The notes under the pieces: model-generated
What the model was told of the DNA's origin: nothing
What the model saw: the letters and a program-made list of their open reading frames with translations, nothing else
The model's database searches: none
In this document: positions 30,660-40,514 of the stretch, piece after piece
Position numbering within the stretch: position 1 is the first letter of the stretch
How the letters are laid out: every line of letters begins with the position of its first letter
Assembly (NCBI GenBank): GCA_021828375.1
Contig: JAKARS010000004.1
Coordinates: 1 to 64,000 of the forward strand
From: Nitrospirota bacterium
GTDB lineage: Bacteria > Nitrospirota > Leptospirillia > Leptospirillales > Leptospirillaceae
DNA length: 64,000 nucleotides
Direction of reading: 5' to 3'
Program-made: the position numbers and the translations under genes

Positions 30660-31574
30660 TCAGCTGGTTCGAAGGATCGACCGAACAAAGGTTGACGGGT
30701 CGAAGGGGAGAAGATCATCGGTCTTTTCTCCCACGCCAATGAATCGGACGGGGATCTGGTGGCGGCGCGCCAGCGCGATGACCACCCCGCCTCGGGACGT
30801 GCCGTCGAGCTTGGTGAGGATGAGTCCTGAAACCGGCGCGATCTTGACGAATTCGTCAAGTTGGGAAAGGGCATTCTGGCCGATGGTTGCATCGAGGACG
30901 AGCCAGACCTCGACGGGAGAGTCCGGGGCCTCCCGGCTGATGATCGCCCCAATTTTCCTGAGCTCATTCATCAGGTTTTGCTTGTTCTGGAGCCTTCCCG
31001 CCGTGTCGATGATGGCCATATCGATCCCCCGGGCCCGGGCGGCCCTGACGGTATCGAAGGCGACGGAGGCCGGATCGGCTCCGGGTTTCTGATGGACAAC
31101 GGGGACATCGAGGCGCTCTCCCCATTTTCGAAGCTGCTCGATCGCCGCCGCACGGAAGGTGTCGGCGGCCCCGAGGATGACGGAATTTCCTGCATCCCTG
31201 AATCGGGCGGCAAGCTTGCCGGCGGTTGTCGTCTTTCCGACGCCGTTGACTCCCACAAGGAGAACCACCATGGGGGATTTGCGGGGAGAGAACTCCTCCC
31301 AAGGGGTGGGGGAGGGGAAAATTTCTGTCAGGGACCGCTCAAGGTGGGCCAGGCTCTCTTCGGAGGTGGCTCCGGGATTCTTTTTTTCCCAGGCCTTCAG
31401 TTCCTCGACGATTTCCTTCGAGACTACGGGACCAACATCGGCAGTGATCAGGATTTCTTCGAGCTCCTGATAAAATCCGGGATCTCGCCGGTTGAAGACC
31501 GATTCGATCGACCGTGCGACCTTGTCCCGGGTTTTTTGAAGCCCCTCCCTGATTTTGTCAAAAAATCCCATCAA
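30660..31574 (-). CDS. ftsY: Signal recognition particle receptor FtsY
   Basis: VLLVGVNGVGKTTTAGKLA; DTAGRLQNKQNLMNEL; LTKLDGTSRGG. Confidence 0.96.
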   Translation of the reverse strand: MMGFFDKIREGLQKTRDKVARSIESVFNRRDPGFYQELEEILITADVGPVVSKEIVEELKAWEKKNPGATSEESLAHLERSLTEIFPSPTPWEEFSPRKSPMVVLLVGVNGVGKTTTAGKLAARFRDAGNSVILGAADTFRAAAIEQLRKWGERLDVPVVHQKPGADPASVAFDTVRAARARGIDMAIIDTAGRLQNKQNLMNELRKIGAIISREAPDSPVEVWLVLDATIGQNALSQLDEFVKIAPVSGLILTKLDGTSRGGVVIALARRHQIPVRFIGVGEKTDDLLPFDPSTFVRSILRTS

Positions 31575-32113
31575 GACATCCCCTTGCGGCCTTGTGCCAC
31601 TCTTTTCCTGTCAGATGGATCAATGTCCCCTGTCCCTTCCGGGATCTTTCCGGTGATTCCCTCGCCCCCTTGTCCTTCTTTTCGCCGGATGTGACGGGCG
31701 ATCTTTTCTTCTTCGGCCTTCATGATCCGCTGATCTTCTTCCCCTCTCTCATGGTCAAATCCCAGAAGATGGCAGACTCCGTGGATCAGGAGATTTGAGA
31801 GCTCGTCCTCAGGAGAGAGACCGGCTGTCATGGCCTGGCGATGGGCCCGAGGGACGGAGATCACGATCTCTCCGAGAAAACGAGGCATTCGAGGGGGAGA
31901 ACCCGGGGGACCTTCAAAGGAGAGAACATCGGTGGTGGAAGCCTTTCCCCGATAGGTGCGGTTCAGTTCGCGCATCCTTTTGTCATTGACCAGGACAAGG
32001 GAGAGGTCACAGTGGTCTTGGCCCACGGCTTCCAGGGCGAGTCGGGCGTGTCGATGAAGTCGTTCGGTGTCCACGGGAAGGGCTCGTTGCAACGAGAGGA
32101 TCTCAATCGACAT
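31571..32113 (-). CDS. ybeY: Endoribonuclease YbeY
   Basis: MSIEILSLQ...LNRTYRGKASTTDVLSF; HGVCHLLGFDH metal-binding motif. Confidence 0.9.
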   Translation of the reverse strand: MSIEILSLQRALPVDTERLHRHARLALEAVGQDHCDLSLVLVNDKRMRELNRTYRGKASTTDVLSFEGPPGSPPRMPRFLGEIVISVPRAHRQAMTAGLSPEDELSNLLIHGVCHLLGFDHERGEEDQRIMKAEEEKIARHIRRKEGQGGEGITGKIPEGTGDIDPSDRKRVAQGRKGMS

Positions 32114-32120
32114 GGGGGCC

Positions 32121-33146
32121 TCAGGATGTCTTGCGGGGAGGTCGTGACCGCTTTTCTGAGGCATTCTGGGTCCGGGGGGCGGGGGAGGGCTTGGAGGCTT
32201 CATAGCGTTCGTAGGCCTTGACGATTTCCATGACAAGGCGATGGCGAACAACATCGACATCGGAAAAGAAGGTGAAGGAGATGCCTTCGATTCCCTTCAG
32301 CACCTCCTGGGCTTCGAGCAATCCGCTGTAGCGATCCTGGGGGAGGTCGATCTGGGTTGTGTCCCCTGTGATGATGGCCTTGGAGTTGAAGCCGATGCGC
32401 GTGAGGAACATTTTCATCTGCTCGACGGTGGCATTCTGGGCCTCGTCCAAAATGACAAAGGAGTCGTTGAGGGTTCTCCCCCGCATGAAGGCCAACGGAG
32501 CGATCTCGATTTCCCGGCGCTCCATCATCCGGTTGACCTTTTCCACATCGATCATATCGAAGAGGGCGTCATAGAGGGGGCGCAGATAGGGGTTGATCTT
32601 TTCGGCAATGTCTCCCGGAAGGAATCCCAGCCGTTCTCCTGCCTCGACAGCCGGACGAACCAAGATAATCCGGCGGAACGAGCCCTTCAGGAGATGGTGG
32701 ACGGCCAGGGCGACGGCCAAGTAGGTTTTGCCTGTTCCGGCCGGCCCGATTCCAAAGACAATATCCTTGGTCTTCATGGCACGGATGTACTCCAGCTGGT
32801 GGAGGGATTTGGGAAAGATCACCCGCTTTTTGCTGTTGATCGGCACATACTCCGAAAGCAGATCCTTGAGAGAGATGTGGGGAGAGTTTCGGGAGACCGA
32901 GATGGCCTGTCGGATCTCTTCTTCGCGGATGGAGTAGCCTGCCGCCATCAGGGACGTCAGGTCATCGATGACGCGGGATCCCTGGCGAACGGCCTCTTCC
33001 TCTCCTACCATCGTCAACACCGGTCCATTCACGGAAATCCGGAGCCCGAAAGCCTCTTCAAAGAGATGAATGTGCCGGTTCATCTCTCCAAGAAAGCTGG
33101 CGGTATCGAGATTCGGAGGGAGGTCGAGGTTCTGTCGGATGGCCAT
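32121..33146 (-). CDS. phoH: PhoH family ATPase
   Basis: FGIGPAGTGKTYLAVALAV; FVILDEAQNAT; ITGDTTQIDLP. Confidence 0.94.
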   Translation of the reverse strand: MAIRQNLDLPPNLDTASFLGEMNRHIHLFEEAFGLRISVNGPVLTMVGEEEAVRQGSRVIDDLTSLMAAGYSIREEEIRQAISVSRNSPHISLKDLLSEYVPINSKKRVIFPKSLHQLEYIRAMKTKDIVFGIGPAGTGKTYLAVALAVHHLLKGSFRRIILVRPAVEAGERLGFLPGDIAEKINPYLRPLYDALFDMIDVEKVNRMMERREIEIAPLAFMRGRTLNDSFVILDEAQNATVEQMKMFLTRIGFNSKAIITGDTTQIDLPQDRYSGLLEAQEVLKGIEGISFTFFSDVDVVRHRLVMEIVKAYERYEASKPSPAPRTQNASEKRSRPPRKTS

Positions 33147-33688
33147 TATTTGTCTGTCACTCCGTTAGATTGTGCCAGAGGTTTCAGGATCTCCGCGGGA
33201 AGATGGGCCAGAAGGGTTCGGGAGAGTTCGTCGCTCCGGGTTTGATCCTTGATGACAAGAACCGGGACGGGGGAAATGTGGACAAGGGATCCGGGAAGAG
33301 AGCCGGTCATCAAACGGCTGATCAGGGGTCTCCCGTGAGAGACGACAAGAATCAGGTCGAATCTCAGGACCGCTGCCAGGGAGGCCAGGATTTTGTCGGC
33401 CTTTCCATGGTAGACCCCCGTTGAAATTCTGGTAGGCATGGATCCGAGGTCCCGGGCGATCTGGTTCAACCGCCTCAGGGCTTCCTCGGCCACAGGCAAG
33501 AGGTTGAGGCCGGCCATAGGAAGGTCGATGGGAATATCCTGGAGTGCTTCGAGAACAAAGGCCAGATGAATTTCTTCAGGAAAGATCGAATCCCCATGGG
33601 CTGCCAGCTTCCGGATTTCCTCGATGACATCGGCAGGAAAGGGCGAGAGATCTGATCCTATGAGAATGCGGCGATAGCCTGTGGGCAT
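33146..33688 (-). CDS. Universal stress protein (UspA-like)
   Basis: RILIGSDLS...LILVVSHGRPLISRLMTGSLPGSLVHISPVPVLVIK. Confidence 0.8.
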   Translation of the reverse strand: MPTGYRRILIGSDLSPFPADVIEEIRKLAAHGDSIFPEEIHLAFVLEALQDIPIDLPMAGLNLLPVAEEALRRLNQIARDLGSMPTRISTGVYHGKADKILASLAAVLRFDLILVVSHGRPLISRLMTGSLPGSLVHISPVPVLVIKDQTRSDELSRTLLAHLPAEILKPLAQSNGVTDK

Positions 33689-33853
33689 AAAGAATTCAAT
33701 CCTCAGAGATTTTTTGCAGTGAAAATCGAAGAAGACATGAACAAGGTATCACATGGAATTCAAGGTGAAACTTCAAGAGAAAGTCTCAAGCCTAACCTAA
33801 TTTTAATCCTACCACAGGGTCCCGTTGAAAACATCTTGACGAGCGATCAGCTC

Positions 33854-34741
33854 TTAACGCTTTTCATCGAGCCCGGCCCGCTCGTAGTGAGAAAGAACGA
33901 TGGCTGACCAGTCGAGAGGCTGACGTCCTCGGGCCAGGCCGGCCAAAAGGGAGTCCCGGGCGATGGAGGCCAACGGGAGCGGCACGCGAAGAGACTCGGC
34001 CGCCTCAAGAATGAGGTGCAGATCCTTGAGCCCCAGATCCATCGTAAACCCCGCCTTGTCATAACGTTTCTCTGCCATGATCTTTCCATAGTTTTCATAG
34101 AGAGGAGAGCGAAAAAGGGAGTCATTGAGAATTTCGAGAAAGAGGGCAGGGTCAACGCCAGCTCGGCGAACGAGGGCAAAGGACTCGCCAAGAGCCTCGA
34201 GTGCCGCAGCAATCATGAAATTTCCCGAGAGCTTCACGAGATTGGCCACGGAAGGGGAGTCTCCCAATCGGAAAACTTTGGCCCCCAAGGTTTCAAGAAT
34301 GGGCATGACCGAGGCGACAGAGTCCGGATCTCCGGCACAAAGAACGCGAAGCCGACCTTCGACAACGGCGTCGGGGCGCCCGAAGACGGGGGCCGAAACA
34401 AAACCTTGTCCCCTTTTTCTGTGTTCAGCGTCAATCTTTCTGGAAAGCTCGACGCTGATGGTTGACAGCGATAAATGAACCGAGCCTTCCGGTAGGGCAT
34501 CCAGAACCCCCGCCCCGTATAGAAGAGACTCGAGGGCCTCGTCATTTGAAAGGATGGTGGCAAAGATGCTGGCTTCTTTTGCCGCCTCTGCCGGAGAGGC
34601 GGCCCACAGGGCTCCTTTTTCAAGAAGGGGGAGCGCTTTTTCTTTTGTCCGATTTGTCACCGTCAAAGGGTACGGCCTGGCAAGGAGTCTTTCTGCCATG
34701 GGAAATCCCATATTTCCAAGGCCTGCAAGGGCAATTTTCAT
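33854..34741 (-). CDS. NAD(P)-dependent 3-hydroxyisobutyrate dehydrogenase-like oxidoreductase
   Basis: IALAGLGNMGFPMAERLL; KLSGNFMIAAALEALGE. Confidence 0.88.
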   Translation of the reverse strand: MKIALAGLGNMGFPMAERLLARPYPLTVTNRTKEKALPLLEKGALWAASPAEAAKEASIFATILSNDEALESLLYGAGVLDALPEGSVHLSLSTISVELSRKIDAEHRKRGQGFVSAPVFGRPDAVVEGRLRVLCAGDPDSVASVMPILETLGAKVFRLGDSPSVANLVKLSGNFMIAAALEALGESFALVRRAGVDPALFLEILNDSLFRSPLYENYGKIMAEKRYDKAGFTMDLGLKDLHLILEAAESLRVPLPLASIARDSLLAGLARGRQPLDWSAIVLSHYERAGLDEKR

Positions 34742-35529
34742 GACAGTGTCTCCAGAAGCGTTGCGTTAAAGAGGTGAGAAATTCCGGGAATCATCAGAGT
34801 GAGAATCCCTCCGAGAGAGAGAAAGGGGCCAAAGGGCATCGCCAGGGAAAAAAGGGAGAGGCCAGAATTCCGATGCTTCGTCAGATAGACGACAAGTGTG
34901 GCGACGATTCCCGTTGACGAAGCGACAAGGAGAACAAGCGTCAGGGCTCCGGGTCCTGTAAATGACCCAATGGCCGAGAGCCAGAATGCGTCTCCCATCC
35001 CGATTCCCCGGGGGTAGGCAGTGGCAATGAGTGCAACGGGAATGAATCCTGCCAGAGCGCCAAAGAGGGCTTCGAGCAGTCCGTGAGAGCCGTGGACCAT
35101 TCCCCCCAGAAGGATTCCGGATGCCATGCAGGGAATTGTCAGGATATGGGGAAGCCTCTTGTACCGACTGTCAATGAGGGTCAAGGGAAGGGCAAAGGAG
35201 AAAAAAATCAAATCGCGCATCCCCGAGAGAGGGGAGGGGGAAAACTCGAGGAGCAAAAGAAAAAAAAGAGCGGTGGCGACTTCAGCAAAAGGAATGTCCA
35301 TCAAGATTCTGTGGTGGCAGGCTCGACAGCGTCCCTGGAGGTAAATCCAGGAAAGGAAAGGAATGAGCTCGGATACGGAAAGAGGATGGCCGCAGTGGTC
35401 ACACCGCGACCCTGGCCAGAAAATGGAGATCTTCTGGGGGATGCGAATGGCCAGGACTCCAAGAAAGCTGCCCCAGATTCCTCCCCCCAGAATCGCCAGG
35501 GGAATTGTCAGGAGATGAGACAACCACAC
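34738..35529 (-). CDS. pilD: Type IV prepilin peptidase
   Basis: GGGIWGSFLGVLAIRIP; CDHCGHPLSVSELIPFLSWIYLQGRCRACH; IDSRYKRLPH. Confidence 0.88.
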   Translation of the reverse strand: MWLSHLLTIPLAILGGGIWGSFLGVLAIRIPQKISIFWPGSRCDHCGHPLSVSELIPFLSWIYLQGRCRACHHRILMDIPFAEVATALFFLLLLEFSPSPLSGMRDLIFFSFALPLTLIDSRYKRLPHILTIPCMASGILLGGMVHGSHGLLEALFGALAGFIPVALIATAYPRGIGMGDAFWLSAIGSFTGPGALTLVLLVASSTGIVATLVVYLTKHRNSGLSLFSLAMPFGPFLSLGGILTLMIPGISHLFNATLLETLS

Positions 35530-35556
35530 TCCGGTGCATTATAGGCGGTTTCGGCG

Positions 35557-35856
35557 TTAGCCCTTGGCTTCGACTTCTTCCGTGGGAGCTCCGGACTGGG
35601 CCATGGCAGGGTCTTTAAGGCGTATCTGAAATCCCAGCCGAAGCAAAATGTTGATCCGCTCTTTTGTGATACGGTCACGATCTTCCTTTGTGGCTTTCTT
35701 CTTCTCCAGGAAGGTAAGGGAGTTCTTGATGGTGGAAATGGCGTCCTTGACTGCATCCTTGTTGAGGTCGTTTGAAATCGTGCCTGACTGCTCAACGATA
35801 TAGTCAAGGTCGATATCGGTCCAGCGATCGATGTCGGTCCAGGTTCGAAATCCCAC
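35557..35856 (-). CDS. Hypothetical protein (99 aa)
   Basis: Isolated ORF with charged helical composition. Confidence 0.5.
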   Translation of the reverse strand: MGFRTWTDIDRWTDIDLDYIVEQSGTISNDLNKDAVKDAISTIKNSLTFLEKKKATKEDRDRITKERINILLRLGFQIRLKDPAMAQSGAPTEEVEAKG

Positions 35857-36014
35857 GTTGGCTCCACTCCTTTAAAGTGAGTTATACGGGAAGAGGGTCT
35901 TCTCCAATGCCGGCAGACGCTGAGTTCAGACGATTGGCCAAACCAAACGAAAGATGAGATCTGTCCGTTTTCTGTTTCGTTACCGGATCATTTTATCCTT
36001 CAGCGATCTTGGAC

Positions 36015-37052
36015 TCAAGGATTCGCTGTGGCAACAGGAGTCTTAGGCATAGACATGGCTTGCTTGATCTGGGCGTAGGTCATATACCCTTCCTTGACCT
36101 GACCATCGATAAGGAAGATGGGGGGGGAGGGGACACCGATCTTGGCCCCGAGCTCATTGCCTGCCTTTGAAATGGCTTCAAGGGGACGGCTTTCATCCAT
36201 GCACTTCTTTACCTTTGCCGTCGGCACCCCGGCCTGGATCATGAACCCTGAAAAGATCGGCGTCAGGCCGGCCTTGTCAATGTTTTTCATCTCAACCCGA
36301 CGATCAATCTGATCGTGGATTGTCCAAAAGGAGGAGGGTTTCTCCTGAAAGGCACACATTTCAAAAATGGCGGCAGTCAGGGCATTCTTGTGGATTGTGA
36401 CTTGCGGGTAGGGAATATAAACAAAGCGGATCGATGGATCCTTCCTGACTGACTCTTCTTCCTGCCGGTTCCATCGACGGCAGGCTCCACACTGTTCATC
36501 GCCAAACATGATGAGAATGTGTGGGGCATCCTTCTTTCCGGTGGAGGGAAAGCTGTCAATGTCAAAGTCCGTTGACGGGAGCGCCAAGGCAATGGGCTGG
36601 GGAGGGGGGATGCTGGGAACGACCGAATAGTGTCTCGTAATGTCGAGAAGGGGAGTTGTGACGAGGTAGCGGTGGTTGATGACATAGACCGGCAGAACGA
36701 TCTTCTGGGCTCCCACATCCACCGAGAATGGAAGGGCAAGAATGGCATTGTCAACGGCTTTTGGGGTCAGCCAGACAAAATTCTTGTAAGGAATTCTCTG
36801 TCGGGAGAGGGAGTCGAGAATGACTTTCTTGAGTCTGGCCTGCAGGGAAGCCGGATCGGTTCCCACCTCTTGGGTTGGATCCTTGGCCGGTGCAGCCTGG
36901 TTGGCTTTGGGTGTTTCTGCGGCATTCACGACATTCGCATCGGAAGGAAAGATTGCAGAAGATATCATGGATCCAGCCTGAAAGAAGACAAGAGCCGCTG
37001 TGGCTGTTCCGATGAAGTGCTTTGAAAATTGTCGACTGGGTGGGAAGATCAT
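36015..37052 (-). CDS. DsbC/DsbG-like thioredoxin-fold periplasmic protein
   Basis: Thioredoxin fold HILIMFGDEQCGACRRW (CGAC redox motif); cis-Pro region SPPIFLIDGQVKEG; N-terminal hydrophobic segment. Confidence 0.75.
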   Translation of the reverse strand: MIFPPSRQFSKHFIGTATAALVFFQAGSMISSAIFPSDANVVNAAETPKANQAAPAKDPTQEVGTDPASLQARLKKVILDSLSRQRIPYKNFVWLTPKAVDNAILALPFSVDVGAQKIVLPVYVINHRYLVTTPLLDITRHYSVVPSIPPPQPIALALPSTDFDIDSFPSTGKKDAPHILIMFGDEQCGACRRWNRQEEESVRKDPSIRFVYIPYPQVTIHKNALTAAIFEMCAFQEKPSSFWTIHDQIDRRVEMKNIDKAGLTPIFSGFMIQAGVPTAKVKKCMDESRPLEAISKAGNELGAKIGVPSPPIFLIDGQVKEGYMTYAQIKQAMSMPKTPVATANP

Positions 37053-37338
37053 GCGATTTTGTCTTTCTCTGGGTTAGAGGGCACTTGACCAATGGCAAGG
37101 AGATCCATCTTCGTCCGGCACTCTAAGCGGCTGAGGAGATCAAGGGTTTCATTCGCCAAAAATACAATCTAGCTAAAGGAAAGGAACGGTGTTCCACCTC
37201 TGATGGATTCAAAAGGAAGTCATTACTTTATAATCCATCAGAAAGGAAAAGACAAGCGGGAGAAAGGCTTCCCGAGGTGTGTTGAAATTTATCCTGTCAA
37301 TGGGTTAGCCTCTATATCCTGCACCAAGTTGTCACGAT

Positions 37339-37414
37339 GCTCCTGTAGCTCAATTGGCAGAGCACCCGCCTTGTAAGCGGAAGGTTATCGGTTCAATTCC
37401 GATCAGGAGCTCCA
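37339..37414 (+). tRNA. tRNA-Thr (TGT), CCA encoded
   Basis: GCTCCTG...CTTGTAA loop...ATCGG-TTCAATT-CCGAT-CAGGAGC-T-CCA. Confidence 0.92.
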
Positions 37415-37566
37415 CCCCTAATTTTCGCCTCATGTAAACCTCCTTGTCTGCCTCTTTATTTCTGTGAGTCGCCCAACTCGCTTCAATCTGGTAAAATTTA
37501 AATTCAGGATATATTGAGTCAGCATTCTGTTTTGACGATCGATGATCGACAGGAAAGGACTGTAAG

Positions 37567-38172
37567 GTGAGTCAGGAATCTCTTGAAGCCCATGAGTTGA
37601 TGGAGTCGCTAAGCGAATCCATCGAAAAGCGGGAAGAGAAGCGGGATCAATGGAATATCCGGGTTGCTCTTACCACGTCGATCCTCGCCGTTTTTGCCGC
37701 TCTGTCGAACTTGGAGTCAGAGCAAAAAACCTCCGAGGCGATCATGTTGAAAAACTCGGCAATCTTTTACCAGGCAAAGGCGTCCGATCAGTGGTCGTTC
37801 TACCAGGCGAAGAAAATAAAGCTCCACATGTCCTCGAACCAGGCACACCTTGTGGAATTCTTTAAATCGTCACCCAAAGAAAAGGCTCGCCTTGCCTCCC
37901 TCGTGGAAAAGTACAAGGGGCAGGTTGGGAAGATCAAGGCAAAGGCTCTCGAGTTCGAAAAAGAGCGTGATAAGATGAATCTTCTCTCTGACAAGGCATT
38001 GGAGCATCACCACGCATTCGCCCTTAGCGTGGTCTGCTTTCAGATAAGCATCGTCCTCTCCTCCATGGCAGTGATGCTCAGGAGAAACTCCCTCTGGTAT
38101 GTCAGTATGTCCTTGGGAGGGGTCGGTGCTCTCGCGTTTCTTAATGGTTTTCTCATGTTCTTTCATTTTTGA
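37567..38172 (+). CDS. DUF4337-like membrane protein
   Basis: EKREEKRDQWNIRVALTTSILAVFAALSNLESEQKTSEAIMLKNSAIFYQAKASDQWSFYQAKKIK; C-terminal TMs. Confidence 0.75.
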   Translation: MSQESLEAHELMESLSESIEKREEKRDQWNIRVALTTSILAVFAALSNLESEQKTSEAIMLKNSAIFYQAKASDQWSFYQAKKIKLHMSSNQAHLVEFFKSSPKEKARLASLVEKYKGQVGKIKAKALEFEKERDKMNLLSDKALEHHHAFALSVVCFQISIVLSSMAVMLRRNSLWYVSMSLGGVGALAFLNGFLMFFHF

Positions 38173-38187
38173 CAGGCAGGAGCTGCG

Positions 38188-38406
38188 GTGATGGAATCAC
38201 ATTATGTTCGAGCCTCCGGTGTTCTTGTGGTCGCCCTTTTGGCGCTGACGGGATGTCATTCAACTCCCAAAGAGTCATCCCAAAGTGGAAAGCCTGCAAC
38301 ACCTCCGGTGAAGCTCGCCTCCCCGACCCCGATCGATGGGGGAGCCCACTCCTTTATTCCCTATGCGGACAAGCCACCCCTGGGGACTCCAGTGGAGACC
38401 CACTAA
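38188..38406 (+). CDS. Small putative lipoprotein
   Basis: VLVVALLALTGCHS lipobox. Confidence 0.55.
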   Translation: MMESHYVRASGVLVVALLALTGCHSTPKESSQSGKPATPPVKLASPTPIDGGAHSFIPYADKPPLGTPVETH

Positions 38407-38477
38407 AGAGATTCGTCGGTCGTCAGGTATGAATTGGGTCGATCGCTTCTTGATTTTTTATTGGAGAGTAGTAGAAT

Positions 38478-38993
38478 ATGTCTGATAACCCCGCAACACC
38501 CCCCTCCGAGCGTTTGACTGAAGAGATCACTCTTCTCCTTGATTCAATGGGACTGACACTTTACGATCTTGTCCTCCCCAAGAAAAGCGGTGGGGTTCTG
38601 CGGGTTTTTGTCGACGGCCCCGAGGGTGTGACGATCGATCAGATCGAAAGCGTCAGTCGTCGTGTCAGCGTCTTGCTCGACGTTCTTGACCCGTTTCCGG
38701 GACGCTACCATCTCGAGGTAAGTTCGCCTGGTCTCGACCGACTCCTCAAAATTCCAGAGGATCTTCGGAAGAACGAGGGAAAGTGGGTGAGTCTGAAGCT
38801 CGTTGATGCCATTGAAGGACAGAAAGTCCTCAAGGGGCGGATCGGTTCCGTCGGGGATGCGGGATTTTTCCTCCATGTGGATGCTGGAAAGAAATCCCGC
38901 ATCCTTGAAGTTCCATTTCTTCAGCTTCGGAGCGTTCAGGCAGAGTTCTGGCGCCCTGTTCCGGTAGCTCAAGAAAAAGTGGACAAAAAGTAG
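38478..38993 (+). CDS. rimP: Ribosome maturation factor RimP
   Basis: LRVFVDGPEGVTIDQIESVSRRVS...YHLEVSSPGLDRLL. Confidence 0.93.
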   Translation: MSDNPATPPSERLTEEITLLLDSMGLTLYDLVLPKKSGGVLRVFVDGPEGVTIDQIESVSRRVSVLLDVLDPFPGRYHLEVSSPGLDRLLKIPEDLRKNEGKWVSLKLVDAIEGQKVLKGRIGSVGDAGFFLHVDAGKKSRILEVPFLQLRSVQAEFWRPVPVAQEKVDKK

Positions 38994-39109
38994 CTCAATG
39001 GGTAAGGACTTGGCGGCTGAGGATTGAGAAGAGCCAATGGGACGATTAAGGACATTTCCGGGGATTCTGCCGGTTTTAGGAAGCATCTCTACCTGTTTGG
39101 GAGACATGA

Positions 39110-40441
39110 ATGGTTAATCAGGAGCTTTTAAGTGTTATCGACCAGCTTCACCGGGAAAAGGGAATCCCTCAGGAGACCCTGATCGAGGCGCTGCAATCTG
39201 CGATTCTGACCGCTGCAAAGAAACGTTATGGCGGCGGGGATAACTTTCAGGTGGAGATCGATCCTCGAACAGGGGAGATACAGGTTCTGCACCTGAGGCG
39301 GATTGTCGAGGATGTTGTCTCCCCCATGGAAGAGGTCTCTCTCGCCGAGGCAAAAGAGTCGGATCCCGAGGCCGAGGTGGGGGATGAGATTGGTGCCTAT
39401 CTCGAGATTGATGACTTTGGCCGAGTGGCAGCTCAGGCGGCCAAACAGGTGATTTTCCAGAAGGTTCGAGAAGCTGAATGGTCAGTTGTGGCCAAGGAGT
39501 TTGGTGGCCGTAAGGGCAATGTTGTTGCCGGTGTCTATATTGGCCAAGAAAAGCGAAACTTCATCATCGATCTGGGGAAGACCGAAGCGGTGCTTCCTTT
39601 CAAAGAGCAGATTCCCCGCGAGTCATTTCATCGGGGGGATCGGGTCAAGGCCCTTCTTCTGGATATCCGAACCACCACGCGAGGTCCTCAACTGATTCTG
39701 AGTCGGACTCATCCGGATTTCCTGGCGCGACTTTTTGAGAAGGAGGTTCCGGAAATCAGTGAGGGCTTGATCGAAATCAAGGGGGTTGTGAGGGACCCGG
39801 GGGAGCGTGCCAAAGTGGCGGTTCTGTCTCGGGATCCTAACATCGATCCTGTCGGATCTTGTGTCGGAGTGAAGGGATCCCGTGTGCAGGCCATTGTTCG
39901 GGAAATCCATGGGGAAAAGATTGATATAATCGACTGGAGCCCCGATCCAGGAACATTCATTGCCCGGGCACTCTCTCCGGCAAAGGTTCTTCGGGTGGCC
40001 ACACGAGACTCTGAATTTGACAAGGTGGCGACGGTGGTTGTTGCCAACCAGCAACTCTCGCTCTCGATTGGTCGACGTGGACAGAATGTTCGTCTCGCGG
40101 CGAAGCTGACAGGATGGAAGATCGACATCTTTAGTGAGCAGCAGTATGAGGCTGATCGTCAGGCTCGTGCCGGTGGCGACGGGGCCGAAGAGGAACATTC
40201 GGATGCGGCTCCCTTGCTTCTGGGAATCGAAGACCTTCCCGGCATGGGGGGAAATGTGGCCGATGCCCTCAAGGCGGCAGGTTACGATACAGTGGAAAAG
40301 ATTGCCGAAGCCAATATTGACGACATTGCCATTTTGCCTCGCTTGGGTCCAAAGACCGCCGCAAAACTCGTGGAAACGGCGCGGGATTTTCTGGGATATC
40401 CCAAGCCGGCGGGAGTTTCTTCTGAGGAACCTGCCTCCTGA
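39110..40441 (+). CDS. nusA: Transcription termination/antitermination protein NusA
   Basis: S1/KH architecture; DPVGSCVGVKGSRVQAIVREIHGEKIDII. Confidence 0.96.
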   Translation: MVNQELLSVIDQLHREKGIPQETLIEALQSAILTAAKKRYGGGDNFQVEIDPRTGEIQVLHLRRIVEDVVSPMEEVSLAEAKESDPEAEVGDEIGAYLEIDDFGRVAAQAAKQVIFQKVREAEWSVVAKEFGGRKGNVVAGVYIGQEKRNFIIDLGKTEAVLPFKEQIPRESFHRGDRVKALLLDIRTTTRGPQLILSRTHPDFLARLFEKEVPEISEGLIEIKGVVRDPGERAKVAVLSRDPNIDPVGSCVGVKGSRVQAIVREIHGEKIDIIDWSPDPGTFIARALSPAKVLRVATRDSEFDKVATVVVANQQLSLSIGRRGQNVRLAAKLTGWKIDIFSEQQYEADRQARAGGDGAEEEHSDAAPLLLGIEDLPGMGGNVADALKAAGYDTVEKIAEANIDDIAILPRLGPKTAAKLVETARDFLGYPKPAGVSSEEPAS

Positions 40442-40514
40442 GAGGAAAACAGAAGATCCTTCGGGCAAGCATTTTTGATAATGAGATGTTTTGGATAGAT
40501 GAGGGGGAGTTTCA

